The position numbers and the translations under genes were made by a program. Below are positions 26,203 to 37,518 of a stretch of DNA of 64,000 nucleotides, piece by piece (position 1 is the stretch's first letter; each line of letters begins with the position of its first letter). The stretch covers positions 248,001 through 312,000 of the forward strand of contig PKQS01000008.1 of the NCBI GenBank assembly GCA_017577945.1, given 5' to 3'. This DNA is from Bacillota bacterium. Lineage in GTDB: Bacteria; Bacillota; Limnochordia; Limnochordales; ZCTH02-B6. The notes under the pieces are model-generated. The model worked only from the letters and a program-made list of their open reading frames with translations. It was not told the DNA's origin and did not search any database.

Positions 26203-28479
26203 GTGCCGGAAAAAGGACCAACTCTTCTCGTTCGGACAAGCGCGGCGTCTGCCCGCGCCGCGCGGTGGCGGAGCCTGACGGCGGCGCGCGTGGCGCGGGC
26301 CGGTAGAGCTCTTTTCGCCGCACGCAGCTACTGGCTGGTGCCGCTGGCGCTGGGGCTGCTGCTGGGCCGCGCGACGGTGCTGGGCGTGATGAAGCCTTTC
26401 GGGGCGGCGTACGTTATCACCCTGGCGGCTCTGGGCCAGCACGCGCGGGCTCTGTCGGCCACCGCCGGCGCCGTGGCGGGAGGCATCTTGGCGCCGCGGC
26501 TGGACGGCGGCGTCGAGCCATGGCTGGTGCTGCTGGTGGCGTGGTGCATCGTGTTGGCCGCCGACCGCTGGTTTCGGCTGCCGCCTTGGGTGAGGGCGCT
26601 CGGTGCGCTGACGGGTGTCGCCAGCTTGCGCACCGTGTTTGCGGCGTTTACCGGCGGCGATTTCGTCCTGGCCTCGGCCGCGACGGCGGCGGAGCTGGCG
26701 GCGGTGGTCGTGTTCTTCCCTTTCGTTCGCCTCTGGACCGAGCGTCCGGCCACGCTCAGCCGGGCGCAGCTGGCCGCGCTGCTCACCGTCCTCGGCCTCC
26801 TCGTGCTCGGCATGGAGAACGTCTATGTGTACGAGTATTCGCTGGTGGACATTTTCATGCGGGTTTTGCTGCTGCTGGCCGCTGCGGCCGGCTCCTTGGG
26901 CACGGGCGCCGCGGCGGGAGCCGCCCTGGGGCTGCTGTCGGTCCTGAGCGCAGGCAATCTGACGTGGCAGGCCACGCTGCTGGCGCCGGCGGGGTTGCTC
27001 GCGGGCTTGGGCAGCCAGCTGGGCCGCTCGGGCGCGCTGCTGGGCATGCTGACGGTGCACATCCTCTTGTCTCCTTACGCGTCCGACGGCGTCGAGATTG
27101 CCCGCGCCTTGGGCAGCTGCATCCTCGCGGGCGGCCTGGCGGCTTTGGTGCCGCGGCGGGCGCTGCGCGCGCTGTCGGACGCGCTGCCGGAGGGACGAGG
27201 GCCGGCGCGAGCACAGGGCGCGGAGGAGCGGCCGCACGGGGCCGAGACGGCGGCGGAGGACCAACTGCGCCGCGTGGCGGCGGTGTTGGAGGACGCGGGC
27301 CGCTGGCTGGAGACGCCCTCCGGGCGACCCCGCGCCGGGGGTTCGGTTGACTCGTTCGAAGGCTTCGCCGCGGCGGTGGCGGAAAACGTGTGCGCCGGCT
27401 GCCCGAGATTTTCCGTTTGTTGGGAGGCGCACGTGTACAACACATACCGCGACTTGATGGCGTTCGCGGCGTCGGCCAGCGGCGACCGGGGAGCCGAAGC
27501 GTTGCCCGAAGGCTTGCGGCAGCGCTGCATGTACCAGGAGCGCTTGGTCAGCGGCGTGCGGAGCCTGCTGGCAGGCGGGAGCGGCGCTGGGTGGGGGGCT
27601 TCCCGGCACGGCTCAGATCGCGACTTGGCCGCAGCCGCGGCAGACGTGTACCAGGCCGCGGCGCGGACTTACGCCGGCGTGGCCGCGATCCTCGATGCGG
27701 CGGCGGACGAGGCGGCCAAAGCGGCGCGCGCCGCTGGACAGGTCAACGGTTTCGGGGCCGGGCGCGCCGGCGGCAGGACGAGCACGGCGGAGGCCGGCCG
27801 GATTGGTGCAAGCGGGGAGCGGGCCGCCCGGTTCCGGCTGGTGGTGGACGTGGCGCAGGCCGCCGCGGGTCCCGTTTCCGGCGATTGCTTCCGCCGGGTG
27901 GATTTGCCCGGACACCGGGTGGCTTTGATCGTCAGCGACGGCATGGGCACGGGGCCTCGCGCCGCGGCCGAAAGCGAGGCGGCCGCGACGTTGATGGCGC
28001 GCTTTTTGCTGGAAGGCTTCGACCCGCAGTTCGCGGTGCGGGCCATCAACGCCGCGCTGGCTCTGCACGTGCCCCACGAATCGTTTGCCACCCTGGACGT
28101 GTGCCTCTTCGACCTGGCCGAGGGCACGGTGCGCATGCTGAAGACCGGCGCCGCGCCCACCTACGTGCGGCGCGGCCGCCACGTGGACGTGCTCCGGGCC
28201 GACAGTCTCCCCGTCGGCATCTGGCAAGGCGTGGAAGCGTGGGCTGTGTTGTATCGCCTGTCGCCGGGCGACCTGGTCGTGATGGTGACCGACGGGGCCC
28301 TTGAGACGGAGACCGTAGGCGAAGATAAGGCGGCCGCCGCGGCGCGGGCGCTGCAACGCCTGGAGCAGCCGGACCCGCATGCGGCGGTGGACGAGCTGTT
28401 CAAGCGGGTGCGTCCGCCTGCGGGGCGTAGTCTCAAAGACGACGTCACCATCGTGGCCGCCCGTTTGCTGCCACGCTGA
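26203..28479 (+). CDS. spoIIE: Stage II sporulation protein E (PP2C phosphatase)
   Basis: SpoIIE dephosphorylates SpoIIAA in the forespore to release sigma F and binds FtsZ at the polar septum. The 758-residue protein has the expected three parts: about ten membrane helices (residues 40-320), a central regulatory region with ENVCAGCPRFSVCWE, and a C-terminal PP2C phosphatase (about 545-755). The latter shows GPVSGDCFRRVDLPG, IVSDGMGTGPRAAAES, VCLFDLAEGTVRMLKTGAAP and MVTDGALE. GTG 26203 follows AGAGGAG at 8 bases. This is the best single proof that the organism is an endospore former. tilS and ftsH follow, the classical Bacillota order. Confidence 0.97.
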   Translation: MPEKGPTLLVRTSAASARAARWRSLTAARVARAGRALFAARSYWLVPLALGLLLGRATVLGVMKPFGAAYVITLAALGQHARALSATAGAVAGGILAPRLDGGVEPWLVLLVAWCIVLAADRWFRLPPWVRALGALTGVASLRTVFAAFTGGDFVLASAATAAELAAVVVFFPFVRLWTERPATLSRAQLAALLTVLGLLVLGMENVYVYEYSLVDIFMRVLLLLAAAAGSLGTGAAAGAALGLLSVLSAGNLTWQATLLAPAGLLAGLGSQLGRSGALLGMLTVHILLSPYASDGVEIARALGSCILAGGLAALVPRRALRALSDALPEGRGPARAQGAEERPHGAETAAEDQLRRVAAVLEDAGRWLETPSGRPRAGGSVDSFEGFAAAVAENVCAGCPRFSVCWEAHVYNTYRDLMAFAASASGDRGAEALPEGLRQRCMYQERLVSGVRSLLAGGSGAGWGASRHGSDRDLAAAAADVYQAAARTYAGVAAILDAAADEAAKAARAAGQVNGFGAGRAGGRTSTAEAGRIGASGERAARFRLVVDVAQAAAGPVSGDCFRRVDLPGHRVALIVSDGMGTGPRAAAESEAAATLMARFLLEGFDPQFAVRAINAALALHVPHESFATLDVCLFDLAEGTVRMLKTGAAPTYVRRGRHVDVLRADSLPVGIWQGVEAWAVLYRLSPGDLVVMVTDGALETETVGEDKAAAAARALQRLEQPDPHAAVDELFKRVRPPAGRSLKDDVTIVAARLLPR

Positions 28480-28516
28480 CGCTGCGGTGAAAAGGCTTCC
28501 ACGGGGCCGGTCGTTT

Positions 28517-28546
28517 TTGACGCGCCGCGCGGCGCGGTGCTACACT
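28517..28546 (+). promoter_or_regulatory. Predicted sigma-A promoter of tilS
   Basis: TTGACG and TACACT are 18 bases apart in the spoIIE-tilS gap. The spacer is the self-complementary CGCCGCGCGGCG followed by CGGTGC. It would allow tilS expression outside sporulation. Confidence 0.6.
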
Positions 28547-28618
28547 GGAACTACTACAAGAGCAACGACAACCAGCGGAAATACCATATAAGGTGCCCGG
28601 GAGGCGAGCAGGCTGGAC

Positions 28619-30022
28619 TTGCTGGACACCGTGCGGCAGGCCGTCGTGCGGTATCGCCTGATCCGGCCGGGCGAGCACGTGCTCACGGCGGTGTCGGGCG
28701 GTCCGGACTCGGTGGCGCTGCTGCACTTGCTGCTGCGGCTCAAAGACCAGCTGCCCATGGAGCTGTCCGTCTTTCACATGGACCACGGCCTGCGCGCCGA
28801 GTCGGCGGACGATGCGGCTTTCGTGCGGGCGCTGGCGGAGCGGTGGGGCGTGCCCGCGATCGTCGTCCGGGAGAACGTGGCCGCGCAGCGCCGCCCCGGG
28901 GAGTCGACGCAGGAGGCGGCCCGCCGGCTGCGCTATTCGGCCATGCGCCGCGTCGCCGCGGAGATCGGCGCGACGCGCATCGCCCTGGGCCACCACGCCG
29001 ACGATCAGGCGGAAACGGTGCTGATGCGCTTCCTGCGCGGCGCGGGCACGGCGGGGCTGGGAGGCATGCGCCGGCGGCGGGGTCCTTTCATCCGGCCGCT
29101 GCTGGACGTTTCCCGCGCCGACGTCGAGGAATATTGCCGCGCCTTCGGCCTGGAGGCGCGCCAGGACCCAACGAACCTTCAGACCAGCTACCTGCGCAAC
29201 AAAATTCGCCTCGAGCTGCTTCCCAGGCTGGAAGCGGAATACAATCCCGGCATTCGCCTGGCCTTGAACCGCACGGCCGCGCTGCTGCAAGACGACGACG
29301 ACTTGCTGGACGTCTTGGCGCACCGGGCCTACCGGCGCATGCGGCGCGAGACCGGCGACGGCGCGGTGGCGCTGCCCGCGGCCGAGCTGGCGCGCACGCC
29401 CCGGGCCCTGCGCCGCCGCATCGTGCGGCACGCGTGGCGGGAGGCGGCGGGCTTGACCGCCCGGGAGGACGCGGACGAGTGGACGCCCGCGGCTCTGGCC
29501 TTCGAGCACGTGGCAGCGGTCCTAGCGCTGCTGGAAGGGAACGCCGGCGACGCCGTCGACTTGCCGCGGCGGGTGCGAGCGCGGCGAGAAGGCGATTTCT
29601 TGACGCTGCGGCGGGTCGGGGAGAGCGACGCGGCGCCGGCGTTCGCGGTGCCGCTGACGATTCCAGGTACGACCGTCATTCCCGGCGTGGGCGCCATCGA
29701 AGCCCGCTTCGTCGACGACCCCGAACGGGCCGACCGGCCCGGCCGGGACGGCGCCTGGCTCGACTGGGAGAAGCTGGCGCCGCCGCTGGTGGCGCGCTCG
29801 TGGCGCGCCGGCGACCGCATGCGCCCGCTGGGACTCGGGGGGACGAAGAAACTGCAAGATCTGTTCGTGGACGAAAAAGTGCCGGCGGCCCAGCGCCGGC
29901 GCGTGCCGGTGGTGGTCGACGCGAACGGCATCGTGTGGGTGGCCGGGTTGCGGGTGGACGAACGGGCGGCGGCCGGGCCGGAGTCCAGGCGAATCCTGCA
30001 ATTGCGCGTAGTGTCGTTGTAA
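28619..30022 (+). CDS. tilS: tRNA(Ile)-lysidine synthase
   Basis: TilS modifies C34 of the tRNA-Ile CAU anticodon to lysidine using ATP, which is essential for AUA decoding. The N-type ATP-pyrophosphatase loop SGGPDSVALLHLLL lies near residue 26. FHMDHGLRAES, ALGHHADDQAETVLMRFLRG, RPLLDVSRADVEEYC and the DPTNLQTSYLRNKIR block are all diagnostic. The C-terminal domain has RSWRAGDRMRPLGLGG and KKLQDLFVDEKVP. Length 467 is normal. The start appears to be TTG 28619 after GAGCAGG. In most relatives hpt follows tilS; here ftsH comes directly. Confidence 0.96.
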   Translation: MLDTVRQAVVRYRLIRPGEHVLTAVSGGPDSVALLHLLLRLKDQLPMELSVFHMDHGLRAESADDAAFVRALAERWGVPAIVVRENVAAQRRPGESTQEAARRLRYSAMRRVAAEIGATRIALGHHADDQAETVLMRFLRGAGTAGLGGMRRRRGPFIRPLLDVSRADVEEYCRAFGLEARQDPTNLQTSYLRNKIRLELLPRLEAEYNPGIRLALNRTAALLQDDDDLLDVLAHRAYRRMRRETGDGAVALPAAELARTPRALRRRIVRHAWREAAGLTAREDADEWTPAALAFEHVAAVLALLEGNAGDAVDLPRRVRARREGDFLTLRRVGESDAAPAFAVPLTIPGTTVIPGVGAIEARFVDDPERADRPGRDGAWLDWEKLAPPLVARSWRAGDRMRPLGLGGTKKLQDLFVDEKVPAAQRRRVPVVVDANGIVWVAGLRVDERAAAGPESRRILQLRVVSL

Positions 30023-30045
30023 CAGGGCGGGGCACATGCTATAAT
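30017..30045 (+). promoter_or_regulatory. Predicted sigma-A promoter of ftsH
   Basis: TTGTAA, 17 bases, TATAAT. The -35 overlaps the last codons of tilS. It gives a leader of about 150 bases before the TTG start of ftsH. Confidence 0.8.
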
Positions 30046-30051
30046 AAACGA

Positions 30052-30202
30052 GCGAAAATATCGCCACAGGCATCGGAATGAGGTAAGAGCTGTCAAGAAC
30101 CCGCGCCTGGACGAAGCCAGCCGATTCCCGCCGGTTCGGCGGGTTCACGGGGCGCCCGAGGCGCGATTTGTTTTTGAGCGCCCTGCGAAGGGAGGACGAC
30201 TT
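30052..30202 (+). other. Long ftsH leader with GC-rich hairpins
   Basis: The leader contains CCCGCC-GGTTC-GGCGGG (about 30128-30145) and further GGCGC/GCGCC pairing around a TTTGTTTTT run near 30165-30177. It could fold as an attenuator-like structure. I recognise no known riboswitch class. Confidence 0.4.
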
Positions 30203-32185
<1,983 letters not shown>

Positions 32186-32304
32186 GGCACAGGAGCGAAT
32201 TGCGAGCCGACCGGCGACGTTGGCGATGGGAGCCCGGGATTCCGGGCTCCGCTCGTCTTTGGCCGCCGGCGCGGCGTTTCGCCGCCGCAGGGAGGTAGCA
32301 TGGC

Positions 32305-32676
32305 GTGGCCGACCGGATTCGCCTGGCCAACATGGTCTTCTACGCTTATCACGGCGCGTTTGACGCCGAGCGGCAGCTGGGGCAGCGCTTCGAGGTGGAC
32401 GTGGACCTGTACACCGATTTGCGCGGGCCGGGGCAAAGCGACCAGCTGGCCGACGCGCTCAATTACGTCGACGTGTACAACCTTGTAAAGAACGTAGTCA
32501 CGGGTCAGCCGTACAACTTGCTGGAAGCGCTGGCCGAGCGGATCGCGGCCGCGCTGCTGGCGGCCTTCGAGGTCGATGAGGTGACGGTGCGGGTGCGCAA
32601 GCCGGGAGCGCCCGTGGGCGGGCTGCTGGACTACGCGGAAGTGGAAATTACGCGCGCGAAGCCGCGGCCGGCGTAA
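32305..32676 (+). CDS. folB: Dihydroneopterin aldolase
   Basis: FolB cleaves dihydroneopterin to 6-hydroxymethyl-dihydropterin and glycolaldehyde in folate synthesis. The 123-residue sequence has IRLANMVFYAYHGAFDAERQ with the conserved Tyr and Glu region, QRFEVDVDLYTDL, DALNYVDVYNLVK, FNLLEALAER-like YNLLEALAERIA, and VRKPGAPVGGLLDYAEVEI with the catalytic Lys. I chose GTG 32305, 9 bases after GGAGGT; the ATG at 32300 is out of frame. folP and folK, the usual neighbours, are absent here; birA comes next. Confidence 0.95.
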   Translation: MADRIRLANMVFYAYHGAFDAERQLGQRFEVDVDLYTDLRGPGQSDQLADALNYVDVYNLVKNVVTGQPYNLLEALAERIAAALLAAFEVDEVTVRVRKPGAPVGGLLDYAEVEITRAKPRPA

Positions 32677-32729
32677 GGCCGCCTGGGCCACCGGACCGGC
32701 GCGGCGCAAAGAGGGAGGCGGCGCCGCAC

Positions 32730-33635
32730 GTGGGCGGAGGCGGCGTCTTGGGGCAGCGCATCATTCGCCTGGAGGAAACGGGTTCGACCAACGACGACGC
32801 GAAGCGCCTGGCGCGGGAAGGCGCGCCGGAAGGCACCGTCATCGTCGCGGAGCGGCAGACGGCGGGCCGCGGCCGGCACGGGCGCCGGTGGTTCGCCCCG
32901 CCGGGCACGGCGTTGACGTTTTCCGTAATCTTGCGGCCGCCCGTCGCTTTCGGCCAGGCGCCACTTTTGGCCTTTCTTGCGGCCGCGGCGGTGCGGGAGG
33001 CGGCGGAAGCGGCGCTGGCGGAAAGCACGCCGGGTGCGGCGGAAAACGAACACGGCCAGGGCCGCCGCTGGACAGAACCGGTGCTGGTGAAATGGCCCAA
33101 CGACGTCGTGGTCGGCGGGCGGAAGCTGTGCGGCGTGCTGGTCGAGACGAGCGCGGCGGAGACGGCCGCCGGGCCGGCGCGGCTGCCGTGGTGCGTGGTG
33201 GGCGTGGGCGTCAACGTCAACCAGCGGGAGGAGGACTTTCCGGCGCCGCTGCGCGGGCAGGCCACGTCGCTGCGCTGCCTGGCGGGGCGGGAGTTTGACC
33301 GGGAGCGGCTGCTGCGGCACATCCTCGCGGGGATGGAACGCCGCTACCAGGTCATCGCCGCGCGCGGCTTCCAGGAACTCCTGGACGAAACGCGCCGCTG
33401 GTCGGCCACGGTGGGCCGGCCGGTGCAAGTCCTGGAAGCGGACGGCTCGGCCTGGGACGGCTTCGCGGTGGACATCGGCGACGACGGGGCGCTGTTGGTT
33501 CGGCCCGCGGGCGCGGACGACGGCCGGCTGGTCGCCTTGTACGCGGCGGACGTGTCGGTGCGGCCGGCCGCGGCGGAAAAGAAGCCAGACCCGGAGCGCG
33601 CGGAGGCTCCAGCGGCGCCCGAAGCGGCATTCTAA
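32730..33635 (+). CDS. birA: Biotin-[acetyl-CoA-carboxylase] ligase without DNA-binding domain
   Basis: This enzyme adenylates biotin and attaches it to the biotin carboxyl carrier protein. Visible are ETGSTNDDAKRLAREG, VIVAERQTAGRGRHGRRWF (the biotinyl-AMP loop GRGRHGR), ALTFSVILRPP, VLVKWPNDVVVGGRKLCGVL with the catalytic Lys, and VVGVGVNVNQ. The C-terminal SH3-like cap includes VGRPVQVLEADGSAWDGFAV. The N-terminal winged helix of dual-function BirA is absent, so it is not a repressor. The start is GTG 32730 with GGGAGG 12 bases upstream. A charged Pro/Ala-rich tail ends the protein. Confidence 0.94.
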   Translation: MGGGGVLGQRIIRLEETGSTNDDAKRLAREGAPEGTVIVAERQTAGRGRHGRRWFAPPGTALTFSVILRPPVAFGQAPLLAFLAAAAVREAAEAALAESTPGAAENEHGQGRRWTEPVLVKWPNDVVVGGRKLCGVLVETSAAETAAGPARLPWCVVGVGVNVNQREEDFPAPLRGQATSLRCLAGREFDRERLLRHILAGMERRYQVIAARGFQELLDETRRWSATVGRPVQVLEADGSAWDGFAVDIGDDGALLVRPAGADDGRLVALYAADVSVRPAAAEKKPDPERAEAPAAPEAAF

Positions 33636-33671
33636 CGACGATAAGCTGGCGACGACAGGGAGGTGCGGCCC

Positions 33672-35033
33672 GTGTCCCGGCGGATCATCGTGATCGGAGG
33701 CGGCTTGGCCGGCTCCGAGGCCGCATGGCAAGCCGCGAATTTGGGCGTGGACGTGGATTTGTACGAGATGCGGCCGGAGCGGCGCACGCCTGTTCATCAT
33801 ACCCACTATTTGGCCGAGCTCGTTTGCACCAACTCGCTAGGGTCCAATCTGTTCAACACGGCCAGCGGGGTGCTGAAGAATGAGATGCGGCTTCTGGGGT
33901 CCCTCATCATCGCCGCGGCCGACGCGCATCCCGTGCCGGCCGGCGGCGCGCTGGCGGTAGACCGCGAGCTTTTCGCCGCCACGGTCACTCAGGTATTGGA
34001 ATCTCACCCGCGCATCCGCATTCACCGGCAGGAAGTGACGGAGATCCCGTCCGGCGCGCCGGTGGTCATCGCCACGGGGCCGTTGACGTCCGACAAGCTG
34101 GCCGCAGCCATCCAGGCGTTTACGGGCGAGTACGACTTGTACTTCTACGACGCCGCGGCGCCCATCGTCTCGGCGGATTCCATCGACTGGGAGAAGGGCT
34201 TCTGGGGGTCGCGCTACGGCCGCGGCGGCAGCGACGACTATTTCAACTGCCCGCTGACGAAAGAAGAATACGAGGCGTTTTACGACGCGCTGGTAAAGGC
34301 CGAAGTGCACCCGGGACACCTGGAAGACGAAATGAAAGTGTTCGAGGGCTGCATACCCATCGAAGATTTGGCGGCCCGCGGGCGCGACACGCTGCGCTTC
34401 GGGCCCATGAAGCCGGTGGGGCTCATTGACCCGCGCACGGGCAAGCGGCCCTACGCCGTCGTTCAGCTGCGGCGGGAAAACCGGGAGGGCACGCTCTTCA
34501 ACCTGGTGGGCTTTCAGACCCGCATGCGCTGGGGCGAGCAGAAGCGCATCGTGCGCATGATCCCGGCGCTGGCCAACGCGGAAATCGTGCGCTACGGCGT
34601 GATGCACCGCAATACTTTCATCAACTCGCCGCGGGTGCTGCTGCCCACGTACCAGGTGAAGAAAGACCCGCGGGTGTTCTTCGCCGGGCAGATTACGGGC
34701 GTGGAAGGCTACGTGGAGTCAGCTTCTTCGGGCCTCCTGGCGGGCATCAACGCCGCGCGGCTGGCGCTGGGCCAAGAGCCCCTGACGCTGCCGCGGGGAA
34801 CGATGATGGGCGCGCTGGCTCACTACATCACCAGCGCCGATCCGGAGCATTTCCAGCCCATGAACGCCAATTTCGGACTGCTGCCGCCTCTGGAAAACCC
34901 GCCGCGGGACAAGCAGGAGCGGCGGCAACGGATGGCGGAGCTGGCGTTGGAGACGATGCGGCGGTTCATTGCGGAGAACGGCCTGCAGCCGCCGACCCCG
35001 CGGGTGCACGCGGCGGCGGGAGAGCGCGCGTAG
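33672..35033 (+). CDS. trmFO: Methylenetetrahydrofolate-tRNA-(uracil-5-)-methyltransferase
   Basis: TrmFO makes m5U54 in the T-loop of tRNA using methylene-THF and FAD, the folate-dependent route of Bacillota. The FAD-binding motif [18 protein letters not shown] opens the protein. [50 protein letters not shown] and [18 protein letters not shown] follow, then [18 protein letters not shown], all signature stretches. 453 residues is normal. GTG 33672 is preferred over GTG 33663, because the latter overlaps the GGGAGG ribosome site itself. The usual downstream partners codV-clpQ-clpY are not present. Confidence 0.96.
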   Translation: MSRRIIVIGGGLAGSEAAWQAANLGVDVDLYEMRPERRTPVHHTHYLAELVCTNSLGSNLFNTASGVLKNEMRLLGSLIIAAADAHPVPAGGALAVDRELFAATVTQVLESHPRIRIHRQEVTEIPSGAPVVIATGPLTSDKLAAAIQAFTGEYDLYFYDAAAPIVSADSIDWEKGFWGSRYGRGGSDDYFNCPLTKEEYEAFYDALVKAEVHPGHLEDEMKVFEGCIPIEDLAARGRDTLRFGPMKPVGLIDPRTGKRPYAVVQLRRENREGTLFNLVGFQTRMRWGEQKRIVRMIPALANAEIVRYGVMHRNTFINSPRVLLPTYQVKKDPRVFFAGQITGVEGYVESASSGLLAGINAARLALGQEPLTLPRGTMMGALAHYITSADPEHFQPMNANFGLLPPLENPPRDKQERRQRMAELALETMRRFIAENGLQPPTPRVHAAAGERA

Positions 35034-35052
35034 CAAAATTCCCAGACGGCAC

Positions 35053-35259
35053 TCACGCGTCCCGGCGGCCGCGGCGGGTTTGCAGCCGCTCCTCCAGCCG
35101 GCGGGCGGCGAAGGCCAGCGGGGCGATGCCGCGTGCCTGCAGGCGGGGGTCGAGGTCGCTCCGTTGGGCCAGCGCTTCGATGGCGCCGTGGAGCATCGCC
35201 AGCCGCTCCTTGTCGCTCAGCGGCGGCGAAGGGCGTTTGAACAGCGGGCGGTTCGCCAC
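35053..35259 (-). CDS. Small hypothetical protein (68 residues)
   Basis: A short frame starts at GTG 35259 after GAGGAGGCG. The product is basic and helical (LSDKERLAMLHGAIEALAQR, then RLEERLQTRRGRR). It has no membrane segment and no family I recognise. The strong ribosome site and the helical pattern argue for a real gene. It ends 20 bases from the convergent trmFO. Confidence 0.5.
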   Translation of the reverse strand: MANRPLFKRPSPPLSDKERLAMLHGAIEALAQRSDLDPRLQARGIAPLAFAARRLEERLQTRRGRRDA

Positions 35260-35511
35260 GGGCGTCGCCTCCTCGCGCGATGCGCTCGGCGGCAGGGGCC
35301 GCCGGCGGGCGGCGCACCGCCGCCTGCTCGCGAGAGCTGGGACAAGCGCTGGTTCTAGTATGTGCCGGTATTGGACAAAATATTCCGGATATGGTCCCTC
35401 AGGCGCGCGGGAAGGACCCGTGCGATTGATGGAGGAGAGGTCCTCGCCGGCTTAGAGACGAGGGCCGTGTCGTGACAAGAGCAGTGTATAGGGAGTATTG
35501 GCGGCCGCGCG

Positions 35512-36453
35512 TCAGCCGTTGCGGCGAACCAGTTCCGCGTAGGCGACGGCGATCTCCGCGGCGAGCCGGGCGTTGTTGATCACCAGCGCGGTGTTGGCCT
35601 TCAGGCTGTCGCCGCCCGTGATGTCCTTGATCCGCGCCAACACAAAAGGCGTTACCGCCTTACCCACGATGCCCCGCGCTTCCGCGTCCCGCAGCGCCTG
35701 CTCGATGGCGGCGTCGATGACGGCGCGCGGCACCTCGTGCTCCTCCGGAACCGGGTTCACCACCAGAATGCCTTCGCGCAGCCCCAAGGCGTCCTGATAC
35801 GCCATCTGCGCCGCGATGTCGGCTACGTCGTCGACGCGGTGCTCGAGGACGAGGTCCGTGTCGCGGCTGTAGAACGAAGGAAAGACGCTGGTCCGGTAGC
35901 CGATCACGCACACGGACAGCGACTCCAGCAGCTCCAGCGTCGCCGGCAAGTCGAGAAACGCCTTCGCGCCGCTGCAAACGACGGTGACGGGCGATTCAGC
36001 CATGGCCCGCAAGTCCGCTGAGATGTCCATGTGCCGCGCCCAGCCTCGGTGGACGCCGCCGATGCCGCCCGTGGCGAAGACGCGGATGCCGGCCAGGGCC
36101 GCGATGGTGGTGGTGGCCGAGACCGTCGTGCCGCCCGCCGCTTTCGTCACCAGCGCCCGGGCCAGGTCGCGCCGGCCCACTTTCACGGCGTCCTTGGCGG
36201 TACCGAGCCGCTCGATTTCCGCCGGCGACAAACCGACCCGCAGCGCGCCGTCCAGGACGGCCGTCGTGGCCGGCACGGCGCCGGCCCGGCGAATCGTTTC
36301 CTCCACCTGCAGCGCCGTCTCGACATTGGCCGGATACGGCATGCCCTGGGCGATGATGCTGGACTCCAGCGCGACCACGGCGCGGCCTTCCGCCAGCGCC
36401 TGCGCCACGTCCTCTTTGACAATCATCGGCACGGATTGCCTCCGCATCGTCAT
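35512..36453 (-). CDS. psuG: Pseudouridine-5'-phosphate glycosidase
   Basis: PsuG splits pseudouridine 5'-phosphate into uracil and ribose 5-phosphate. The 313-residue sequence has EDVAQALAEGRAVVALESSI, IAQGMPYPANVETA, KVGRRDLARAL, ATGGIGGVHRGW, VVCSGAKAFLDLPATLE, GYRTSVFPSFYSRDT and VTPFVLARIKDITGGDSLKA, all typical of the family including the catalytic Lys/Glu region. The kinase gene lies immediately upstream on the same strand (16-base gap), giving the complete two-step pathway psuK-psuG. The ATG at 36453 follows GGGAGGAAG. Confidence 0.95.
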   Translation of the reverse strand: MTMRRQSVPMIVKEDVAQALAEGRAVVALESSIIAQGMPYPANVETALQVEETIRRAGAVPATTAVLDGALRVGLSPAEIERLGTAKDAVKVGRRDLARALVTKAAGGTTVSATTTIAALAGIRVFATGGIGGVHRGWARHMDISADLRAMAESPVTVVCSGAKAFLDLPATLELLESLSVCVIGYRTSVFPSFYSRDTDLVLEHRVDDVADIAAQMAYQDALGLREGILVVNPVPEEHEVPRAVIDAAIEQALRDAEARGIVGKAVTPFVLARIKDITGGDSLKANTALVINNARLAAEIAVAYAELVRRNG

Positions 36454-36469
36454 AGCCGTTCTTCCTCCC

Positions 36470-37366
36470 TCATGAGGCGCCTACGTGCTGCACGACGTGA
36501 GCCGCTCGCGCGTTGCCGGCGGCCAACGCTTCGGCCAGCGGCGCGCCGGACAAATACGCGGCCAGAAAGCCGGCGTTGAAGGCGTCTCCCGCGCCCGTGG
36601 TGTCGACGACGGGCACGTGCAAAGCCGGCGCGTGCACCGTTTCGCTGCCGCGGCGCGCCCGGGCGCCGTCGCGATCCAGCTTGACCACGACCAGCGGGAA
36701 CAAGCGGGCCAGCCGCTCCAGCGCTTTTTCGGGAGAGTCGCTCTGCGCCAGCACGGCCGCCTCGTCCCGGTTCGGCAGCAAGATGGTGGCCGGCCGGCAC
36801 CATTCCAAGAACTGATCGGCGCCTACGTCCAGGATATTCGCGTAGGAAGCGGGGTCCACGGCGACGGGAACACCGGCGGCTCGCGCGCGTTCCATGGCCA
36901 GCCGGGCCGCGGAGCGGGTCGGCTCCGCGAAGAGCGCGTAGCCCGACACGAATAAGGCGGACAGGTGCTCGGGCCAGCGCCGCAGCAGCCGCTCGGGGGT
37001 CAGGTGCAAATTGGCCCCGCGCTGGGGAAACATGGTGCGCTGCCCCGTTTCGTCGACGAAAATGGCGATGGCGCCCGTCGGGACGCCGGGGATCGTCTCC
37101 AGCGCGGCATCCAAACCGGGCTCCTTCAGGGCGGTGCGCACGAACTGCGCCAGGCCGTCGTCGCCCACGCAGCCGATGAACCGAACCGGAATTCCCAAGC
37201 GTGCCAAGTGCACCGCGATGTTGGCGCCGGCGCCGCCCAAGCCCAGGCGGATGCTGCTGTCGGTGTCGGAGGCGAAGCGAACGGGACCGTGCGGTTTGAT
37301 GGCGATGTCGACCATGACGTCGCCGATGACGACGACCGGATGCTGCACGGCGCCGATGGCGGCCAC
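36470..37366 (-). CDS. psuK: PfkB-family kinase, probable pseudouridine kinase
   Basis: The ribokinase-fold signatures are GLGGAGANIAVHLARLG (PfkB motif 1), FIGCVGDDGLAQFV, and the anion-hole motif VDTTGAGDAFNAGF with the catalytic Asp near the C-terminus. On its own the sequence only says carbohydrate or nucleoside kinase. The direct pairing with psuG makes phosphorylation of pseudouridine the likely reaction. The frame starts at GTG 37366 after GGAAAGG; a second GTG six codons later is an alternative. Confidence 0.88.
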   Translation of the reverse strand: MAAIGAVQHPVVVIGDVMVDIAIKPHGPVRFASDTDSSIRLGLGGAGANIAVHLARLGIPVRFIGCVGDDGLAQFVRTALKEPGLDAALETIPGVPTGAIAIFVDETGQRTMFPQRGANLHLTPERLLRRWPEHLSALFVSGYALFAEPTRSAARLAMERARAAGVPVAVDPASYANILDVGADQFLEWCRPATILLPNRDEAAVLAQSDSPEKALERLARLFPLVVVKLDRDGARARRGSETVHAPALHVPVVDTTGAGDAFNAGFLAAYLSGAPLAEALAAGNARAAHVVQHVGAS

Positions 37367-37518
37367 GTCCTTTCCGGCAACGTTTTCGGCGCGCCGCGGC
37401 CGAGAACCTGCACGCCGGAGGCCGGAAAGCGGGCGGTTCCGGGCGCAGGAGGATCCTTTTTCCGGAAAGCGAAGTCAGGCAGCACGATTACAACGCAGGC
37501 AACAGAGGGGCATCGTCC

